Positions 54,813-62,738 of a stretch of 64,000 nucleotides of DNA are shown piece by piece. Within the stretch, counting starts at the first letter, position 1. Every line of letters begins with the position of its first letter. The notes under the pieces were generated by a model. It searched no databases. It was not told the origin of the DNA and was given only the letters and a program-made list of their open reading frames with translations. The translations under genes and the position numbers were made by a program. The DNA is from JAACFF01 sp963701435 (GTDB lineage: Bacteria > Chloroflexota > Anaerolineae > Promineifilales > Promineifilaceae): contig CAVPAL010000007.1 in NCBI GenBank assembly GCA_963701435.1, positions 868,001 through 932,000 on the forward strand, in the 5' to 3' direction.

Positions 54813-55340
54813 TTACCTGTAAAAAAGTGGGGGTTGAAAAGTTTCTTGGGGAACGTCGTAAATATAGAGTTGATCGGCCGCCGCCTGCACGATTTCGACC
54901 AGTGCGCTACGGCTTTGTATCGCCGCCGGCCGCAATGTGACCAGGACGGGGACTTGCCGGCCCAGGCGCTGCAAATGGCTTGTGGCGAGATGCACTAAGC
55001 GCATACTTTCTGAATCGGATATGTTTTGATCGTAAAAGGTGGTGAGCAGGTCGAGAACAACCAGCGGCGCGGCGGGTTCGGTTTCTGCCAGTAGTTTGAG
55101 GGTTTGATAGCAGGTAAACGGCCGTGCTTGCTGGATACGTTCCAATGTCTGGTCAAGCTGAACGGTATGGCGCCGGATGATGCGAGCCAGTTGGTGGGCG
55201 TCAAAGCGGTTGCCGCCTACAATGACGCGCAGCGGATGCAGCCGGGCTAATTGGGCTATCAGGTTCAAAATGAGGTCACTGTCGGGTAAACCAATGACAA
55301 CGGTGATACCGCGTTTTTTGGCGGCTGGTAGGATAATCAT
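54813..55340 (-). CDS. RecA/Rad55-like protein lacking a P-loop
   Basis: 175 residues. The order of segments fits a RecA/KaiC core: a beta strand where Walker A should be (ITVVIGLPDSDLI, no GKT), a RVIVGGNRFDAHQLARII strand-helix, a QARPFTCYQTLKLL segment like the RecA F-x-R-A-x-T region, and Walker B-like PLVVLDLLTTFYD. Then comes a VPVLVTLRP strand. The missing P-loop implies no ATP hydrolysis, as in the ImuA/Rad55-type partners of specialised polymerases. First gene of the operon. Confidence 0.6.
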   Translation of the reverse strand: MIILPAAKKRGITVVIGLPDSDLILNLIAQLARLHPLRVIVGGNRFDAHQLARIIRRHTVQLDQTLERIQQARPFTCYQTLKLLAETEPAAPLVVLDLLTTFYDQNISDSESMRLVHLATSHLQRLGRQVPVLVTLRPAAIQSRSALVEIVQAAADQLYIYDVPQETFQPPLFYR

Positions 55341-55712
55341 GCGCTCAACATAACTGATCTATGCGCCGCAAACAATCACCTTGTGGGGGGATTTATGAGG
55401 TTGTTTTGGGTGTCACCCCATTGGGTGAGCCGGCAGATATGGGAGCGCTGGAGTTTGAGTCCCTAAATGTGCTTAATGGGCTGTTATGGGGTGGGAACTG
55501 GCTCATTTCCTGGTTTGTGACAGTTGAGACCTTCAAAATCACCTGGGTGTGTGCGTTTGGCGACAATAACAATTCTTGTCGGGGAGGGCGGCCCTGCGGG
55601 ACTGAGGGACGGCCATAGCAAACTAAAAGTTATTTACGAAGGGAGCCTATGATACAATTTCAATGAAATTAATTGATTAAAGCTGACACGAGCGCAAGAA
55701 CAGGGGAAACAG
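55341..55712. other. 372-bp gap with the right copy of the 54-bp inverted repeat
   Basis: No gene is supported. The frame 55361-55618 has no ribosome site and ends in low-complexity sequence. The inverted repeat copy at 55585-55637 matches 44325-44378 on the other strand. The 46 bp after 55,637 lead to the Sm-like gene without a recognisable promoter. Confidence 0.6.
55585..55637 (-). repeat. Right copy of the inverted repeat bracketing the accessory island
   Basis: Reverse complement matches 44325-44378, with the identical core CAGTCCCGCAGGGCCGCCCT and flanking GGCC, TTTGCT and ACTTTT blocks. It may be element ends or a dispersed repeat that happens to flank the island. No flanking target duplication could be confirmed by eye. 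Confidence 0.75.
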
Positions 55713-56033
55713 ATGACGAGAACAAACGAACAGATACAAGCAATTGATGTGATTATTGATGCGTTGAAGGATGAGGAAACAAAAAGCTTGCTGCGGGAAA
55801 TGAGGAATAATTACAAGGCGATGAACGAGAAGCTGGATGAGGCAGCTTTGCTGACCGGCCGGCCGTTACGGGTGCATCTTGCAGATTTTGAGACGCCGAT
55901 AGATTGTGAGCTTGTCCGGTTTGGCAGGTACCAAATGCTTGTGAGGCTTCGGGATGGTTCACCTCAATTAAGTCAAGGGAGGAGCGAGGAAGTTGTAATT
56001 TACAAGAACGCGATTAGAGCGATTGAGCTTTGA
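55713..56033 (+). CDS. Possible Sm/Hfq-like RNA-binding protein
   Basis: 106 residues. Residues 1-45 are helical. Residues 50-106 follow the Sm fold order: RPLRVHLADFETPIDCELVRFGRYQMLVRL (Sm1-like) and EVVIYKNAIRAIEL, which parallels the Hfq Sm2 motif YKHAIS. No close family name is certain. If correct it would be a rare Hfq-like protein in this phylum. The ribosome site is weak (GGGG 9 nt upstream). Confidence 0.45.
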   Translation: MTRTNEQIQAIDVIIDALKDEETKSLLREMRNNYKAMNEKLDEAALLTGRPLRVHLADFETPIDCELVRFGRYQMLVRLRDGSPQLSQGRSEEVVIYKNAIRAIEL

Positions 56034-56081
56034 TCCGGAAGGGAAGAGAGCGAGACTGGCGGGAGAGGGGGACGACATGAA

Positions 56082-56169
56082 CCCATTGTGTCAATATAGG
56101 GTGAGACACTTCAGACTCAGAATTTAGTGTAGAATTCATGGGCGAAGAGGAACATCATGACACAATGGG
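56082..56169. repeat. 12-bp inverted repeat 76 bp apart
   Basis: CCCATTGTGTCA at 56082-56093 and its exact complement at 56158-56169 lie in the 246-bp gap before the CRP-like gene. They could be the ends of a small degraded insertion or two regulator sites. Nothing else is seen in the gap. Confidence 0.5.
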
Positions 56170-56279
56170 GTGACCCCTCGTCGCAGAGATGTTAAACACA
56201 AGCCAATTAGAGTATAGTACCCTATAATGGCCTGACTGGATCATAATCGTTAACCTGCATCGTTCCAAGGGATTAGCTG

Positions 56280-56963
56280 ATGACAAATGTGGATTTTCTT
56301 AAAAACGTGTCGCTTTTTACTGGATTGGCACAACCCGATCTGGTAGCGCTGGCCAGCCGGATGGGTCGCCGCAAATTTGCCAGGGATGTAATTATTTTCC
56401 ACAAGGGCAGCCCTGGACAGAATCTCTATATCGTCCAGTCTGGTCGTGTGCGCATTTTCTCACTGAGTTTGGATGGCCGACAACTATCACTCAACAGCTT
56501 TGGCCCAGGCGAATGTTTTGGTGAACTCTCAATGATCGACGGTCAGCCTCGCTCGGCGGGCGCGATTGCGACAGAGGACACGGTGACATTGATCTTACAT
56601 CGTCAGGATTTCTTGCACCATATCGAGACATATCCGCAAATAGCTGGGCATATGCTGCAACTCCTCTGCGCACGATTGCGCAAAACGGCCGGATACGCTG
56701 AAACGCTAACTTTTCTGGATGCACGCAGTCGAGTAGCTGCTAAACTCCTGCAACTGTCTGAGCCACCTGATCAATTAGCGGGTGAACACGAGACAGGCAA
56801 TATACAAGTATCACAGTCTGTGCTGGCGTCATGGGTAGGCCTCCGCCGCGAAAGTGTCAACCGCATCTTATCCGATATGCGTAAGCTAGGTATCATTCGC
56901 ATCGAAAACCAGTCGATTGTCATTGTGGATAAAGTACAGCTGCGAGATCAGATCACCTACTAA
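56280..56963 (+). CDS. CRP/FNR-family transcription regulator, predicted cAMP-responsive
   Basis: 227 residues. The N-terminal cyclic-nucleotide domain (about 10-125) has FGELSMIDGQPRSA: the Glu and Arg-Ser pair match the phosphate-binding cassette that holds cAMP in Escherichia coli CRP. There are no Fe-S cysteines. The C-terminal helix-turn-helix reads SWVGLRRESVNRIL. Its R-E-x-x-x-R spacing equals that of the CRP recognition helix (RETVGR), so TGTGA half-sites are expected. One such perfect site lies 24 bp downstream of its own stop, in front of the peptide gene. No other HTH gene is near. Confidence 0.88.
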   Translation: MTNVDFLKNVSLFTGLAQPDLVALASRMGRRKFARDVIIFHKGSPGQNLYIVQSGRVRIFSLSLDGRQLSLNSFGPGECFGELSMIDGQPRSAGAIATEDTVTLILHRQDFLHHIETYPQIAGHMLQLLCARLRKTAGYAETLTFLDARSRVAAKLLQLSEPPDQLAGEHETGNIQVSQSVLASWVGLRRESVNRILSDMRKLGIIRIENQSIVIVDKVQLRDQITY

Positions 56964-56986
56964 TGATACCAGGTTGCGATATTTCT

Positions 56987-57052
56987 TGTGATATAGATCA
57001 CAGTGCAACTGTGCGAAGGATCATAACATTCTTCATTGATGTGTTTTATAAT
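56987..57052 (+). promoter_or_regulatory. CRP-type operator and promoter of the peptide gene
   Basis: The perfect palindrome TGTGATATAGATCACA spans 56987-57002 (centre 56994.5). A -10 TATAAT is at 57047-57052 and no good -35 is seen. With transcription starting 4-7 nt after the -10, the site is centred near -61 to -65, the class I activator position. This suggests that the upstream CRP-like protein activates the peptide gene. Confidence 0.75.
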
Positions 57053-57109
57053 CTGATCAGATCGGAAACAACTGAGATTTCCGACAACAAAAATAAGGAG
57101 AAAACAAAA

Positions 57110-57316
57110 ATGTCAAAAGAAGCTATACAAACTGTGATTGGTCGTGCGGTAACTGACAGTGAATTTCGCGTTGCGCTATTTGCCAACCCGAATGAGGCGC
57201 TGGCTGGCTATGATTTGACCGAAGAGGAGATGGCCGGGCTTAAAGAGTTAGACGCTGAGACCCTTGACTCCATGGCTGGTAGCCTTGATGAGCGGATTTC
57301 CAAATGGGGGTATTGA
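57110..57316 (+). CDS. Os1348/NHLP-type precursor-like peptide
   Basis: 68 residues from ATG 57110 with AAGGAG upstream; a longer in-frame start at 56963 would run through the operator. It begins with a nitrile-hydratase-alpha-like leader pattern: AIQTVIGRAVTDSEFRVALFANP, then ALAGYDLTEEEMAGLKEL, ending in a short tail (SLDERISKWGY). Os1348-family peptides are leader-like proteins of ribosomally made natural products. There is no Gly-Gly site and no Cys, so any modification would fall on other residues of the tail. It sits between a CRP site and a strong terminator, ahead of two peptidase genes. Confidence 0.75.
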   Translation: MSKEAIQTVIGRAVTDSEFRVALFANPNEALAGYDLTEEEMAGLKELDAETLDSMAGSLDERISKWGY

Positions 57317-57405
57317 TAGTAACTGGCTAAACACTATCACTAAGGGCTTGAGGATTCGTTTTTATCAAAAGTTATTTGTGAACGAACCCTAAGTAGTGAT
57401 CGCCT

Positions 57406-57455
57406 AACATCGCGGTACGCCCCGATAACTGATCGGGGCGTACCGCGATGTTTTT
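57406..57455 (+). terminator. Strong terminator between peptide and peptidase genes
   Basis: A perfect 21-bp stem (arms 57406-57426 and 57432-57452) with a 5-nt loop AACTG is followed directly by T's. It should stop most transcripts after the peptide gene and allow some readthrough into the M16 and M50 genes. This arrangement is usual where a peptide is needed in excess of its processing enzymes. Confidence 0.85.
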
Positions 57456-57496
57456 GCTTTCTGTGCAGGACAGAAAGAATTATACAGGCAAATCTG

Positions 57497-58753
57497 ATGG
57501 CAATACCGCTGATCAATACACTCACTAACAAGCTTCATCTTGTCACGATCGAACGACCACACACACCGACCGTGGCCGTGCGGGTCTATGTACGTGCTGG
57601 CAGTCGCTATGATGGAGAGTTGCAAATACCAACGCCTCCTCTCGGCCTCGCGCATTTTGTCGAGCACATGTTGTTTCAGAAATCAGGCAGTTCTGGTCGC
57701 AACGCACTACTTGCTGAAGTAGAACGCTCTGGAGGTTTATTGGAAGCTGAAACGACCAAAGAGTACACGCGCTTTACAGTCATCACAACACCTCCAGAAC
57801 TAGCGATAGCATTGCGCGTCTTAGCAGAATTGCTGCGTCCGCGTTCACTTACTCAATCTCGCTTTATTGCAGAAAAATTAACCATTGCACAGGAACAGGC
57901 ACAGCATCAGGATCGACACAGCATCATCTTCGATCATTTTGCCGATTTGATGTGGCCGACACATCCACTGCAAAATCCCATTCTAGGTACGCCGGCCGGG
58001 CTCGCGGCCATTACGCCAGCGTTAGTCGACGATTTTTTCAGTGAACGCTATGTCACGGGCAATATGGTGCTCGTCGTTTGCGGTACTATCGATGCTGATG
58101 AAACAATTCGCCTTGCAGAACAATACTTTTCCGGTGTGACCCAGGGATTGGTACATCCACCCATACCGATTGACTTGCCCACCATTGACCAACCCCGTTT
58201 CAAACACATACCTAGGAACATGGGTCAGTCATATCTAATGGTTGGCGTACCAACTGTGGGCATGAAACACAGTGATCGGTCTGCACTAAAGATTATTGAG
58301 CGTATCCTGGGTATGGGTGCAAGTGGGCGGCTTTATCAACGCCTACGGCAAAATGACAGTCTCGTCTATAACATTCGCACAGTCACTGCCCAATATGAAG
58401 ACGCTGGTTATTTCGCAGTATCGACGGCATGTGCACCCGATCATGTCGATCAAGTCCTGCACGCCATTGTGGAAGAGTGGGAAAAGATAAGCCAGTCTGC
58501 TATTATGCTAGAAGAACTCGAGGCAGCGAGACGCAATTACGCAGGTACACTCGCGCGCAATTTTGAGACAAACGCGGCTGTTGCAGGTATCACAGGTGTC
58601 GAACAATTGTTGCATCGGCCGGAATGCATGGCTGATGCGATCGCACGTATTAACCAGGTAAGTCGTGACGATGTTCTCAAAGCAGCTCAGAAGTATCTAA
58701 ATCACAGCACTGTAGCGGTCGTTATAGGCCGATCCGAAGGTGAACATGACTGA
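57497..58753 (+). CDS. M16-family zinc peptidase
   Basis: 418 residues. The inverted zinc motif HFVEH (H53, E56, H57) and the downstream E-x-T-x-x-E-Y region near residues 80-90 supply the metal ligands. The second half repeats the M16 fold without a metal site (R/Y pair in GRLYQRLRQNDSLVYN). The length fits single-subunit or homodimeric bacterial M16 enzymes, which degrade or trim peptides and are used in some RiPP and PQQ pathways. No signal peptide is seen, so it acts in the cytoplasm. It overlaps the M50 gene by 8 bp. Confidence 0.88.
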   Translation: MAIPLINTLTNKLHLVTIERPHTPTVAVRVYVRAGSRYDGELQIPTPPLGLAHFVEHMLFQKSGSSGRNALLAEVERSGGLLEAETTKEYTRFTVITTPPELAIALRVLAELLRPRSLTQSRFIAEKLTIAQEQAQHQDRHSIIFDHFADLMWPTHPLQNPILGTPAGLAAITPALVDDFFSERYVTGNMVLVVCGTIDADETIRLAEQYFSGVTQGLVHPPIPIDLPTIDQPRFKHIPRNMGQSYLMVGVPTVGMKHSDRSALKIIERILGMGASGRLYQRLRQNDSLVYNIRTVTAQYEDAGYFAVSTACAPDHVDQVLHAIVEEWEKISQSAIMLEELEAARRNYAGTLARNFETNAAVAGITGVEQLLHRPECMADAIARINQVSRDDVLKAAQKYLNHSTVAVVIGRSEGEHD

Positions 58754-61700
58754 TATGACGTCAAGACAGGCATTGGCACAGGCAGCTAGCCCGTCGCAGA
58801 GCAAAGGCCAGGGTATTTGGCTACAGATCAAGGCGATGCTGGACTTTGCTTCGTATAAGCCTGAAGCCGTTGCAAACATTGTAATTAGTGAATTGACTGG
58901 AAAAGACGGGCGTTATTACGTCATCAAAAATCCGGCGACGAGAACCTATTATCGTCTGGGCGAGCGTGACTACTTTTTATGGCAGCGCATGGATGGAACG
59001 CAATCGGTCAAAGACCTGGTCGTGGCCTATTATATGGAATACGGTGCATTTGCGTTTGCCCAGGTAGCCGGTCTGGTCAAGGGTTTGAAGGGTGCTCAAT
59101 TTCTTGTTGACCAGCCTGCTAATGTTTACAGCTTCGTTCAAGATCAATTGGAACGTCGCACACTGGATCACCGGCTGCAGCGTGTAGGCAACGCGTTTAT
59201 CGAAACTCAAATTGCGATCAACGGGCTGGATGGATTGCTAGACAAGGTATATCGATATGGGGGCTGGATATTCTTTACTACTGCTGCTATGCTGATATCG
59301 GTAGCGCTGATTGTAATAGGAATTGTCGCTTTTCTAGTTCTGTTTACAAGCGGTCGTTACGCTCTCGTATTACCGAATAGTTCATTAAGCCTGACAATTA
59401 TAACCATTCTTGTGACTAACTTCGTGACTATCACACTGCATGAACTCGGCCACGCGCTTGCAGTCAAACATTTCCAACGTGAAGTGCGACGAGGCGGCTT
59501 TATGCTTTATTACGGCATGCCCGCCTTTTTTATCGATACCACAGACATCTGGCTAGCACCCAAGCGGGCACGATTGACAGTCACATGGGCAGGCCCTCAT
59601 ATTAGTTTTCTGACTGGCGCTGTAGCGACGATACCATTACTGCTTTTTCCTGAATTTGCACTCAATCCATTTCTCTTTAGTTTCGCAGCTTTTAATTTTT
59701 TTGGCGCTTTCCTTAATCTGAACCCCTTGCTGGAGTTGGATGGATATTACCTGTTGATGGATTGGTTGGAGATTCCCCAGCTACGCAAGAAATCTCTCAC
59801 GTATCTGCGAACCGAACTGGTTTCCAAGCTGCGAGAGAGTAAAGTCGGTGGTTTGCGCACCATTACCTTTTCACAGACAGAAAAGGTATTCGTTGTATAC
59901 GGCCTATTGACCGCAGTTTATACGGTGATTGCCCTATACTTGGCTGTTGACTTCTATCAATCACGTGCCGTTAGCTATGTGCAAGCGCTGTGGTTGAGGG
60001 CGAGCGATGCCGCGCGCATCGCGCTTATTATAATTGGCGTGGTTCTGTGTTTAGGTGCGGCCCTTCTCGTTTTTCGCCTGATCCGCTTGACTTTCCGGCG
60101 TTTTGTGACTTGGGCTGAGCAACGTGGTTTGTTGGATAAACCGTGGTACATAGCGGTCGCCGTGTGGAGCATTGTTGTTCTGTCAATCATCCCGGAAAGC
60201 TTCGGCTACATGACATTTATTTGGGCGTATGCGGGATTGGTGGCAATGCTCATTGCTGCCTATTTTGCCTGGCGCAATGCCACTGTTTTTGCTGGTGGGC
60301 GGTTGGCACCAGTGTTCCACTGGCTTGCGCTGGCGGCATTGCTGCTGGCCATTGTTCAGGGTACGGGTATTTTATCCCTGACAGACGGCAATCTGCTTGA
60401 TGCACTTGAAATACTGCCTGCCGTGGCTTTCCTCATTGCAGGTGGTTTGCTTGTCACCGGTCATTGGTCCCGCACTCAGACCCAACCAATTAGAGCGTCG
60501 ATCTTATTTGCTGCGTTAGGCATTGGTGGCTTACTCGGCTGGCTGGCCTATACGCGAGAAGCATCTGATCTCAGTACTGTCGGCATATTTAGCGCTTATG
60601 TTTTGACGTTTGTCCTGTGTCTGCCAACGCTTTGGTTTCGGCGGCACACAATGTTTGCGCCAGCATGGTTGACATTTTGTCTGGCGTTGCTGGGATTCGC
60701 AGTTATCGATCTGTTCAGATTTGCTACGCCTTTGCCATTCTTCCTACTCACAGCAGCAACTATTTTGCATTATCAGGCAGTCTTGCGACTACGCTTTCCT
60801 TTAGAGCAAGTGGCGACGTTGCCTGGCGCAAGCGATCGTGCACGGCTCCAATTTGGATTTGTCTGGATTGTTGAATCTGTGACAACATCGCTACGTCAGG
60901 TGGTCGGGCAACACGATACAGTCGTGGTGGCTGAACAGTTCAATGCTTTGGCGCAGGCCGCCAATTGGCCGGTGGAGATGAATGGTACAGATATCAGCGA
61001 CAAGCCAGAGGTGTATCTCGATCTGTTTGAACAGGGCAATATGTACGCCTCGATGCTGTCATTGTTGCTTGATTTGGATGCTGACACAGTTGGCGATCGG
61101 ATAATCGGCCGAATGTTTCAGTCAGCTTACGATCGATTGCCGTGGCAGGTACGTGAAATTGCGGCGCTCCATCTCTTTCCGGACGTTAAACGGGCGGCAT
61201 CGGCCGATAAGCAATTCCAAACCGATAGCCGGGAAAATCATGCGTTGTTGCGCCGCATGCCGCTGTTTGCCACAATGAGCGATCAGGAATTAGACTTACT
61301 GGCTACACAACTCCAATCAGAACATTTTCGCCCCAACCAGATTGTTATGCGGCAAGGCGACACAGGCAACCATTTCTATATCATCAAGCATGGGCATGTT
61401 GAAGTCGAGCAGCGCAACGACGATGGTGTGATCGAAATTGTCGATCAACTCAATCGTGGCGACTATTTGGGTGAATTGGCTCTCCTGCACGATGCGCCGC
61501 GGAATGCGACTTGCCGAGCAACCGTGCCTACGGAATTGCTCAGCCTGAGCCGTGCGAATTTCGAGCGCTTGGTCAAGGAGCGTTTCGCTCTGTATGAGAA
61601 ACTCGACGAGACCGTTACCCGAACGGCGCTGCTGCGCCGCATCCCGTTATTTGCTGAAATGGATACGCAACAACTTCAATTGATTGTCAGCCAATTGCGT

Positions 61701-62054
61701 CAAGAATCATACGCTTCAGGTGATTATTTCATCCATCAGGGTACAATTGGTGATGCATTTTATATTATTGAATCGGGGCAGGTTGTAGTAACTGTTAACC
61801 AGAATGGACAAGAAGTGGTCGTCGATAAACACGGCCCAGGTGCTTATGTGGGCGAGATTGCCCTGCTGTTGGATACACCGCGCACCGCATCTGTCTCGGC
61901 TGTGAAACCAACGCAAACATTGACGCTTTACAAGCATGATTTCAACCGACTGGTTACAAATCATCTCTATGTGAGCCGTGGTTTGGAAATGGTGATGAGT
62001 CGCCGTATGATTCAGATTCGCCGCACGCTACCAGCGCTCTCCTCAGCGCAATAA
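58746..62054 (+). CDS. PqqD-like/M50 protease/dual cyclic-nucleotide-binding membrane protein
   Basis: 1102 residues from ATG 58746. Residues about 40-125 resemble a PqqD-type peptide-binding domain (TRTYYRLGERDYFLWQRMDG). A membrane region with about 12 segments follows. It includes the M50 zinc site HELGH (H232, E233, H236) and the second motif NPLLELDGYYLLMD with D332. A hydrophilic stretch (about 690-830) leads to two cyclic-nucleotide-binding domains (about 835-955 and 960-1090), with cassettes GELALLHDAPRNA and GEIALLLDTPRTA. Related YydH/M50 peptide-processing proteins cleave or export modified peptides. The double nucleotide sensor is unusual. Confidence 0.88.
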   Translation: MTDMTSRQALAQAASPSQSKGQGIWLQIKAMLDFASYKPEAVANIVISELTGKDGRYYVIKNPATRTYYRLGERDYFLWQRMDGTQSVKDLVVAYYMEYGAFAFAQVAGLVKGLKGAQFLVDQPANVYSFVQDQLERRTLDHRLQRVGNAFIETQIAINGLDGLLDKVYRYGGWIFFTTAAMLISVALIVIGIVAFLVLFTSGRYALVLPNSSLSLTIITILVTNFVTITLHELGHALAVKHFQREVRRGGFMLYYGMPAFFIDTTDIWLAPKRARLTVTWAGPHISFLTGAVATIPLLLFPEFALNPFLFSFAAFNFFGAFLNLNPLLELDGYYLLMDWLEIPQLRKKSLTYLRTELVSKLRESKVGGLRTITFSQTEKVFVVYGLLTAVYTVIALYLAVDFYQSRAVSYVQALWLRASDAARIALIIIGVVLCLGAALLVFRLIRLTFRRFVTWAEQRGLLDKPWYIAVAVWSIVVLSIIPESFGYMTFIWAYAGLVAMLIAAYFAWRNATVFAGGRLAPVFHWLALAALLLAIVQGTGILSLTDGNLLDALEILPAVAFLIAGGLLVTGHWSRTQTQPIRASILFAALGIGGLLGWLAYTREASDLSTVGIFSAYVLTFVLCLPTLWFRRHTMFAPAWLTFCLALLGFAVIDLFRFATPLPFFLLTAATILHYQAVLRLRFPLEQVATLPGASDRARLQFGFVWIVESVTTSLRQVVGQHDTVVVAEQFNALAQAANWPVEMNGTDISDKPEVYLDLFEQGNMYASMLSLLLDLDADTVGDRIIGRMFQSAYDRLPWQVREIAALHLFPDVKRAASADKQFQTDSRENHALLRRMPLFATMSDQELDLLATQLQSEHFRPNQIVMRQGDTGNHFYIIKHGHVEVEQRNDDGVIEIVDQLNRGDYLGELALLHDAPRNATCRATVPTELLSLSRANFERLVKERFALYEKLDETVTRTALLRRIPLFAEMDTQQLQLIVSQLRQESYASGDYFIHQGTIGDAFYIIESGQVVVTVNQNGQEVVVDKHGPGAYVGEIALLLDTPRTASVSAVKPTQTLTLYKHDFNRLVTNHLYVSRGLEMVMSRRMIQIRRTLPALSSAQ

Positions 62055-62067
62055 GGAAAAGAAATTT

Positions 62068-62280
62068 ATGAATTGCTGGCACTGTGACCGACCGGCTAAC
62101 GGCAACTGCCGTTTCTGTGGCCGTTCACTATGTAAAGAACATGCGCAATCGTTGCCGCATATCGAGGTATTGTACCGAAACGAGCAGGGTATACAAAAAG
62201 CGTTGGTTGTTGCCGATGCCCTGTACTGCGGTCTCTGCCAGCCAAGCGAAGACCCTGTCGCAATTCCGCAATTGAAATGA
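62068..62280 (+). CDS. Small B-box-like zinc-binding protein
   Basis: 70 residues. Cys/His ligands are CWHC, CRFC, CKEH and a late CGLC, enough for two zinc ions in a treble-clef or B-box-like fold. It lies 13 bp after the M50 gene, so it belongs to the same operon. It may be an adaptor or chaperone for the processing complex, which is inference. No catalytic motif is seen. Confidence 0.7.
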   Translation: MNCWHCDRPANGNCRFCGRSLCKEHAQSLPHIEVLYRNEQGIQKALVVADALYCGLCQPSEDPVAIPQLK

Positions 62281-62422
62281 GAGAAAAAAACGCTTTCCGC
62301 TGAAGCTATTTTGAGCAAACAGCATTTAACTGCAATGCTTTCAGAACTTGAGTTTAGAGTTCAGCTTTCACTGAACAACTTTGGACTTTAACAAAAAAGA
62401 AATTGTTGGTAGAAAGTAGGGT

Positions 62423-62738
62423 ATGAATACAAACCTTCTCCAACAATTTCGTGATACAGTGTACCAGGCTTTGCCTAAACGGGCAGATGCCACGATGGAT
62501 TTATTAGATGCCCTAACGGCAGCCAGTCATGTCGAGTCGCCAGTGGCTTTGAGTGAAAGTATGCTGTTTCGACGAGGCTTTGCTTCCGTGTACGATGTAC
62601 TGGAGGAAGGCGAACTGCCCGAAGCGACTTTGCGCGAGATTTTCAGTCACAACCAACCCGCAACTTGTGAGACGATAGCAGGTTACGAAGTCAGTGCGAT
62701 AGATTGCACACCCAACCCACGCCCGGAAGCAGAGACAT
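62423..62738 (+). pseudogene. N-terminal part of a DDE-type transposase, interrupted by an ISAzo13 element
   Basis: Residues 1 to about 105 (LLQQFRDTVYQALPKRADATMDLLDAL ... IAGYEVSAIDCTPNPRPEAET) match the start of a transposase family seen in Chloroflexota and cyanobacteria. The first catalytic Asp is probably in AIDCTP. The reading continues 17 codons into the end of the adjacent insertion sequence (from GGGTATCTCCC at 62739) and then stops. The rest of the gene should lie beyond the other end of that element. Confidence 0.6.

Noticed and set aside
47864..55340. A reverse transcriptase or Avd gene for the DGR within the island
   Set aside because: I found no frame with a YxDD-type motif and reverse-transcriptase context. 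The nearby polymerase is family B by motifs A and B.
55361..55618. 85-codon plus-strand gene
   Set aside because: No ribosome site; its end lies in the inverted repeat copy.
56963..57109. Longer start for the Os1348-like peptide
   Set aside because: It would translate through the CRP site and promoter. ATG 57110 has AAGGAG and begins the family pattern.
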